This document shows positions 6,716 to 9,730 of a stretch of DNA of 9,730 nucleotides, in pieces; the stretch's first letter is position 1, and each line of letters starts with the position of its first letter. Made by a program: the position numbers and the translations under genes. Below the pieces are notes generated by a model. That model was not told the DNA's origin. It worked only from the letters and a program-made list of their open reading frames with translations, and made no database searches. The DNA is from Sphingopyxis sp. Its GTDB lineage: Bacteria > Pseudomonadota > Alphaproteobacteria > Sphingomonadales > Sphingomonadaceae. Where the stretch lies: positions 1-9,730 of the forward strand of contig JAAUPH010000070.1 in NCBI GenBank assembly GCA_012035435.1, written 5' to 3'.

Positions 6716-7701
6716 AACTGTTTGAAGATCTAGAGGACATGGGCGGAACCATTCGCGACGCTGTCAAGAAAATCATCGCGGACGTCTACAAGCAAGAAAT
6801 CAAGGACGACGCATTGGATGAGATTGTCAACAATCTTAGCCTGAGCGACTTGCTGGAATTGGACCGTGCATACACTGCACAGGACATGGAGAAAATCAAG
6901 GGTGTCTTGGGCCCAATGCCACAGATGGAATACTCCATGGGTGGCGGACGTCAAGCTACCTCTCAAGCTAGCAATCGACCACTGCCACGCACCGCGCAAG
7001 GTCAGCAACCACAAAAAGAACCTGGCACACAGAACACCGTGCAAACTAACCGCAGCTATTCCAGCGGTGCACAGAATGCAGTCACCAGCAAGAAGGTAGA
7101 TATCAACAACCCTGTCAATCCAAATGATCCCAATGCAAAGTTGGATCCCAACACTGGTGAGCCACTGGAAGAGTCAGGCAGTGACGCAGAACGTCTAGCA
7201 CGTCACAGAGAAGACCTTAAAGATGCCAAGCGCGAGTATCATGCTGCAACGTCCAAGGCAGAAAAAGAGCACTTAAAGCAATACATCCTCAAAGTGCAAC
7301 GTCGCATTGACAACATCGTGAACAACCCAGTTGAAGAAGATGCGCCAAGCCCAGTGCAAACGTCAGGCGCGCCCACACAGAAGCAGGCACCCACACAAAA
7401 GCCCGCGCCAACCAAGTCTGCCGCTCCAGCACAAGGACAGCCACCAGCGCAAGCATTGCCGCCAAAAACCGCTCGTCCTGAATCACGGTCAGAAGAACCT
7501 GCCGTCGCCACAGCCGAGCAACCAGAAGGTCATCCAGAAGGTCATCCAGAAGCCGCTGATACAGCTTCAGTGAGTGATGTCAGCTTCTACTCCGACGAAC
7601 AACCACAAGTTGCTACCCCAGAAGAAGATGGGCGTCCAGCTGAAGAAATCAAGGTAGTGGACATGGTCAAGTGGCTCAAGCGTAGAGCAGGACTAAGCTA
7701 A
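6712..7701 (+). CDS. phage late protein with coiled coil and low-complexity linkers
   Basis: A 329-residue protein I do not recognise by name. Residues 1-68 form a helical, acidic N-terminal domain beginning MKLFEDLEDM. Residues 69-155 are a Gln/Pro/Ser/Asn-rich linker. Residues 158-205 are a likely charged coiled coil. Residues 206-310 are Pro/Ala/Gln/Glu-rich, with APTQK repeats near 220-235 and EGHP repeats near 272-279. A short amphipathic helix, VVDMVKWLKRRAGLS, closes the protein. Such a layout suits a scaffold, tether or core component of the head, but this is inference. The ATG overlaps the previous stop by 4 bases, and the stop overlaps the next start (TAATG). Confidence 0.8.
   Translation: MKLFEDLEDMGGTIRDAVKKIIADVYKQEIKDDALDEIVNNLSLSDLLELDRAYTAQDMEKIKGVLGPMPQMEYSMGGGRQATSQASNRPLPRTAQGQQPQKEPGTQNTVQTNRSYSSGAQNAVTSKKVDINNPVNPNDPNAKLDPNTGEPLEESGSDAERLARHREDLKDAKREYHAATSKAEKEHLKQYILKVQRRIDNIVNNPVEEDAPSPVQTSGAPTQKQAPTQKPAPTKSAAPAQGQPPAQALPPKTARPESRSEEPAVATAEQPEGHPEGHPEAADTASVSDVSFYSDEQPQVATPEEDGRPAEEIKVVDMVKWLKRRAGLS
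7522..7551 (+). repeat. 12-base tandem repeat inside the 329-residue gene
   Basis: CCAGAAGGTCAT occurs twice in tandem (7522-7533 and 7534-7545), followed by a partial third copy CCAGAA. It encodes Pro-Glu-Gly-His units and stays in frame, so it is a coding repeat that can change length without breaking the gene. Confidence 0.85.
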
Positions 7702-7919
7702 TGAAGTCGGTCATCACACGTGGCGGTGTCGTCACCTTTGTTTCAAAGGAAGAGCACGAGTTTATCGAGAGCATCGAAAGCGTAGCCTATAAGGATGACC
7801 TCACCGAGCGTCAAACTGAGATTGCAAGAATGCTGACCTCCCGCGGGGTCCTGCAACGTTTCAACGACAACGACCGCGGCATCTATTACAAGCGAAACAC
7901 CAACAAGGGAGTTGAGTAA
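7701..7919 (+). CDS. small T4-like phage protein, 72 residues
   Basis: A 72-residue protein with a compact, mostly helical look. It contains VSKEEHEFIESI, then DDLTERQTEIARMLTSRGVL (about residues 31-50) and a tail RFNDNDRGIYYKRN. The helix-rich body with a short beta-like tail resembles small winged-helix folds, but there is no clear match and I do not assign a function. Start and stop both overlap the neighbours through TAATG, so it is tightly coupled within the late operon. A purine-rich AGGA lies upstream within the previous gene. Confidence 0.78.
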   Translation: MKSVITRGGVVTFVSKEEHEFIESIESVAYKDDLTERQTEIARMLTSRGVLQRFNDNDRGIYYKRNTNKGVE

Positions 7920-8092
7920 TGATACCAGTCTGGCAGACTTGTCCATGCTGTAACGCACGATTCTTGGGGTCTGACATGATTGGCTTCCCCTGTGAAGAAT
8001 GCATCCGATTGGGCGGCGCACAGGATCCACTAGTCTGGACCAACGCCTTGAACCAAGTGACTTATCAAGAGGAAACCAAAGATGACGTCTAA
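7919..8092 (+). CDS. 57-residue zinc-ribbon phage protein
   Basis: A short gene below usual length cut-offs. The protein starts MIPVWQTCPCCNARF and carries a second pair in CEEC, giving Cys8/Cys11 (or Cys10) and Cys25/Cys28, the spacing of a small zinc ribbon. The C-terminus is acidic. The ATG overlaps the previous stop in TAATG and has GGGAG upstream. The stop lies 11 bases inside the next gene, whose ATG is at 8082, so the reading frames are closely packed. The function is unknown; zinc ribbons of this size often bind nucleic acid or stabilise larger phage proteins. Confidence 0.8.
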   Translation: MIPVWQTCPCCNARFLGSDMIGFPCEECIRLGGAQDPLVWTNALNQVTYQEETKDDV

Positions 8093-8675
8093 AGATCAAG
8101 TTGATGCAATGGCTAACATTCTAGCCAAAGTCAGCAGTGCCACTACCAGAAAGCCTGGGGTGTCAGCGTCCAGTGACGAAACTTCTGCCATGGCGGATGT
8201 GTTGCGCAAGCTTCAAGCAGTATCTGGCAACGTTGCACAAAATGTGGTTACTGAGAGCAAAATCAATCCTGACTTGGGCGTTGCAGTGCAAGCCACCAGA
8301 ACTGAGAACGGTGTTTCTGTCTCACGATACGACATTCGCACAGACAAAAAGCAAATTCAAGAAGGTGTGGGCAAGACGTTCTACCAGATTGTGGACAATC
8401 GCAACGGTCGCGTCGTGTATGATGACCTAGGGCTGTTTGAAACTGCCATGGGCGTGGTAAAGCATTTGCTGTTTACCAAGGACGAGAATCGTCTAGGACG
8501 GTTGCTGGACCTTGACCGTGAATATGTGGGTGCAATGATGGAATTGTATAGCTGCAAGAGCCGTCTCAAGCGGTTGAATGAAAACTCAGTGCAATACGAC
8601 GTCACCACTGCCAAGTATTCAAATGCTCGCACCCGTCTACAGGCAGCCAAGATCAAAATTCTCAAGGCTCTCTAA
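8082..8675 (+). CDS. T4-like phage late protein, 197 residues
   Basis: A 197-residue protein of unknown function that resembles conserved proteins of T4-like marine phages. The N-terminus (residues 1-60) is probably flexible and contains two copies of a short motif, AMANILAK (9-16) and AMADVLRK (36-43). The middle (about 75-130) has a beta-rich stretch with FYQIVDNRNGRVVYDD. The C-terminal third is helical and basic, ending with a long Arg/Lys-rich helix. AGAGGAA precedes the ATG, which lies inside the zinc-ribbon gene. It is the last gene before the second late promoter, so it probably ends the first late transcript unit. Confidence 0.8.
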   Translation: MTSKDQVDAMANILAKVSSATTRKPGVSASSDETSAMADVLRKLQAVSGNVAQNVVTESKINPDLGVAVQATRTENGVSVSRYDIRTDKKQIQEGVGKTFYQIVDNRNGRVVYDDLGLFETAMGVVKHLLFTKDENRLGRLLDLDREYVGAMMELYSCKSRLKRLNENSVQYDVTTAKYSNARTRLQAAKIKILKAL

Positions 8676-8687
8676 TTGGTGCCTTTG

Positions 8688-8695
8688 CATAAATA
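8688..8695 (+). promoter_or_regulatory. T4-type late promoter
   Basis: CATAAATA, seven of eight matches to TATAAATA and followed by CC, in the 46-base gap after the 197-residue gene. The ATG at 8722 follows with GGAG (8711-8714) in between. Confidence 0.72.
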
Positions 8696-8721
8696 CCACA
8701 CAGACAAAACGGAGATCTGAC

Positions 8722-8821
8722 ATGATTCTTAAAGAATTCACAATCCGAGGCCCAGGTGCGCTAGATAAGCTGACCCCGCGCGCTCTCAGAAAACTACGAT
8801 TACACACTCAAGTTCAATGGT
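8722..8821 (+). other. 5' part of the frameshifted Asp/Met-rich protein gene
   Basis: This is the expected true start of the gene continued at 8822. The ATG has a good ribosome site (GGAG) and a late promoter. Its frame reads MILKEFTIRGPGALDKLT and then departs. The following frame reads RALSENYDYTLKFNG straight into the downstream protein. The downstream frame is open only from 8774, right at a run of four C (8774-8777), so the one-base change probably falls there. The full product would be about 241 residues. Confidence 0.72.
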
Positions 8822-9448
8822 ATGACCAAAGAACGTGCCGCGCGCATGGCTACCAAGGCTCGTGCTCGTGTTGCAGAACACAAGGACCTCAACCAACGCA
8901 TCAAGTTTAGCATGATCGCTGAAAGCTTGGAGCTCTGGATGCAGGCCAACGTGCAAACTGAACTCACTAGCATGGTTGCTGAAGGACTTGACGACGAGAG
9001 CATGGAAGAAGCAAAGGTTATCCTTGCTGCTAAAGAGCTCAGTGACAAGATCCAGGGCATGATTGAAGACGCTGCCAAGATGCAGGTTCAGGACTTGCTA
9101 CCAATTGTTGACGCTATGAAGAGCGAAGTTGGTTCAGCTGAAGCTGATGCATTTGCAACAGCCGCTGACGCTGCACTTGCAGGACTAGTTGAAGCACTCA
9201 AGGGCGCCAAGACAGAATACGACAACGCTATTGGCGCGGCTCAAGGCCAAGCACCTGCAACAGACATGGACGCTATGGGCGGCATGGATGACATGGGTGG
9301 CGATGACATGGGCGATATGGGCGACGACATGGGTGGCGATATGGCTGACATGGGCGATGATCTCGGCATGGACGACGAATTTGGCGGCGATGACTCCAAC
9401 GCTGGTGAAGATGATCCCACTGGCCGCGCAATGAAAGATGACATCTAA
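8822..9448 (+). CDS. acidic phage late protein, possible head scaffold component
   Basis: The main part of a phage late protein whose frame begins upstream at 8722 and changes near 8774. The ATG at 8822 is only the first Met in this frame and has no ribosome site. The part starting there is 208 residues. Its first 30 residues are basic (MTKERAARMATKARARVAEH), residues 30-140 are helical and alternate Ala, Glu and Met, and residues 148-193 are a low-complexity Asp/Met/Gly tail made of GDDM and GDM units. A basic head, helical core and acidic tail would suit an internal scaffold or core protein of the prohead, but I cannot match it to a named T4 gene. The stop overlaps the next start in TAATG. 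Confidence 0.78.
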   Translation: MTKERAARMATKARARVAEHKDLNQRIKFSMIAESLELWMQANVQTELTSMVAEGLDDESMEEAKVILAAKELSDKIQGMIEDAAKMQVQDLLPIVDAMKSEVGSAEADAFATAADAALAGLVEALKGAKTEYDNAIGAAQGQAPATDMDAMGGMDDMGGDDMGDMGDDMGGDMADMGDDLGMDDEFGGDDSNAGEDDPTGRAMKDDI

Positions 9449-9730
9449 TGCGCTTGCACCAACTGCTAGCTGAGAATGATTATAACGAGGATCTCCGTTC
9501 AGAGATAATCACTCTACTGACAGCAGTTAGTGCTGAAGGCATTGATGAAGTTGACACACAAAACCTGCTTAACGACCTCGCAGCACAAGGCTTTGCGGTC
9601 GATGAAGGAAGCCTACTAGAGTTGCTGGACACGATTGAAATCGTGTCCACAGCCAACTCAGAGAAGATCGAGATCGCCACAAGCGATTCCGATTCAATGA
9701 CTGGACAAGACGCTGAAGGGTATGAGCAGG
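9448..9730 (+). CDS. phage late protein, 5' part, runs off the window
   Basis: About 94 codons are visible and the frame is open at the right edge. The protein begins MRLHQLLAEND and continues with RSEIITLLTAVSAEGIDEV and a second helical unit, NLLNDLAAQGFAVDEGSLLELL. Long helices with Leu spacing and no Cys suggest a helical structural protein. It starts in TAATG with the previous gene, has no strong ribosome site of its own, and probably depends on coupling. I do not recognise it by name. A perfect 10-base inverted repeat lies inside it at 9626-9649. Confidence 0.75.
   Translation, partial: MRLHQLLAENDYNEDLRSEIITLLTAVSAEGIDEVDTQNLLNDLAAQGFAVDEGSLLELLDTIEIVSTANSEKIEIATSDSDSMTGQDAEGYEQ
9626..9649 (+). 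repeat. perfect 10-bp hairpin inside a coding region
   Basis: TGGACACGAT (9626-9635) and ATCGTGTCCA (9640-9649) pair without mismatch around a 4-base TGAA loop. No U-run follows, so it is not a standard terminator. Confidence 0.7.

Noticed and set aside
348..9448. The idea that a T4-like phage carries its own lasso peptide cluster.
   Set aside because: The lasso block has sphingomonad-like composition and is bounded by bacterial genes cut off at both ends, with no phage gene or late promoter inside it. A chimeric join explains this better unless reads across the junctions prove otherwise.

Overview
The window joins two unrelated blocks of DNA. Bases ~46 to ~6323 are GC-rich and look like an alphaproteobacterial, probably sphingomonad, chromosome. 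They carry a nearly complete lasso peptide biosynthetic cluster. Bases ~6324 to 9730 have a more balanced composition and look like the late structural region of a T4-like myovirus, with short overlapping plus-strand genes and two T4-type late promoters (ATAAATA core). The first ~45 bases are AT-rich and belong clearly to neither block.

The lasso operon is on the minus strand and reads right to left. It holds a 46-residue precursor (3902-4042), a hairpin terminator or attenuator (3841-3875), the PqqD-like leader-binding protein B1 (3479-3745), the transglutaminase-like leader peptidase B2 (3064-3495), the asparagine-synthetase-like lasso cyclase C (1267-3067, broken by a frameshift near 2461-2487), an HPr-kinase-like peptide kinase K (348-1265), and the first ~100 residues of an ABC exporter (25-345). 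A nucleotidyltransferase-family gene (4447-5523) lies divergently across a ~400-base intergenic region. The precursor was found by reading the minus strand directly. Its leader has the Y-P-L-G-T pattern of lasso leaders. Its core would begin with Gly, close a 9-residue ring on Asp9, and end in Ser, the residue that kinases of this family are known to phosphorylate. B1 should hold the leader, B2 cut after it, C close the ring, K phosphorylate the terminal Ser, and the transporter export the product. The nucleotidyltransferase may further decorate the phosphate.

Bases 5524-6194 hold no gene I can support. A polysaccharide flippase (Wzx-like) then begins at 6195/6237 but loses its family sequence after about 43 codons, where the phage DNA starts. 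The exporter at the left edge is also cut abruptly. A ~6.3 kb bacterial block with broken genes at both ends, joined to phage DNA, most simply suggests an assembly or library chimera, though a real recombination product cannot be excluded.

The phage block has a late promoter (6404), a basic 95-residue protein, a 329-residue low-complexity protein, a 72-residue protein, a 57-residue zinc-ribbon protein and a 197-residue protein, all overlapping or nearly so. A second late promoter (8688) precedes an acidic Asp/Met/Gly-tailed protein whose frame is broken near 8774, and then a gene that runs off the right edge. I do not recognise named T4 genes with certainty; they resemble the conserved head-region proteins of marine and freshwater T4-like phages.
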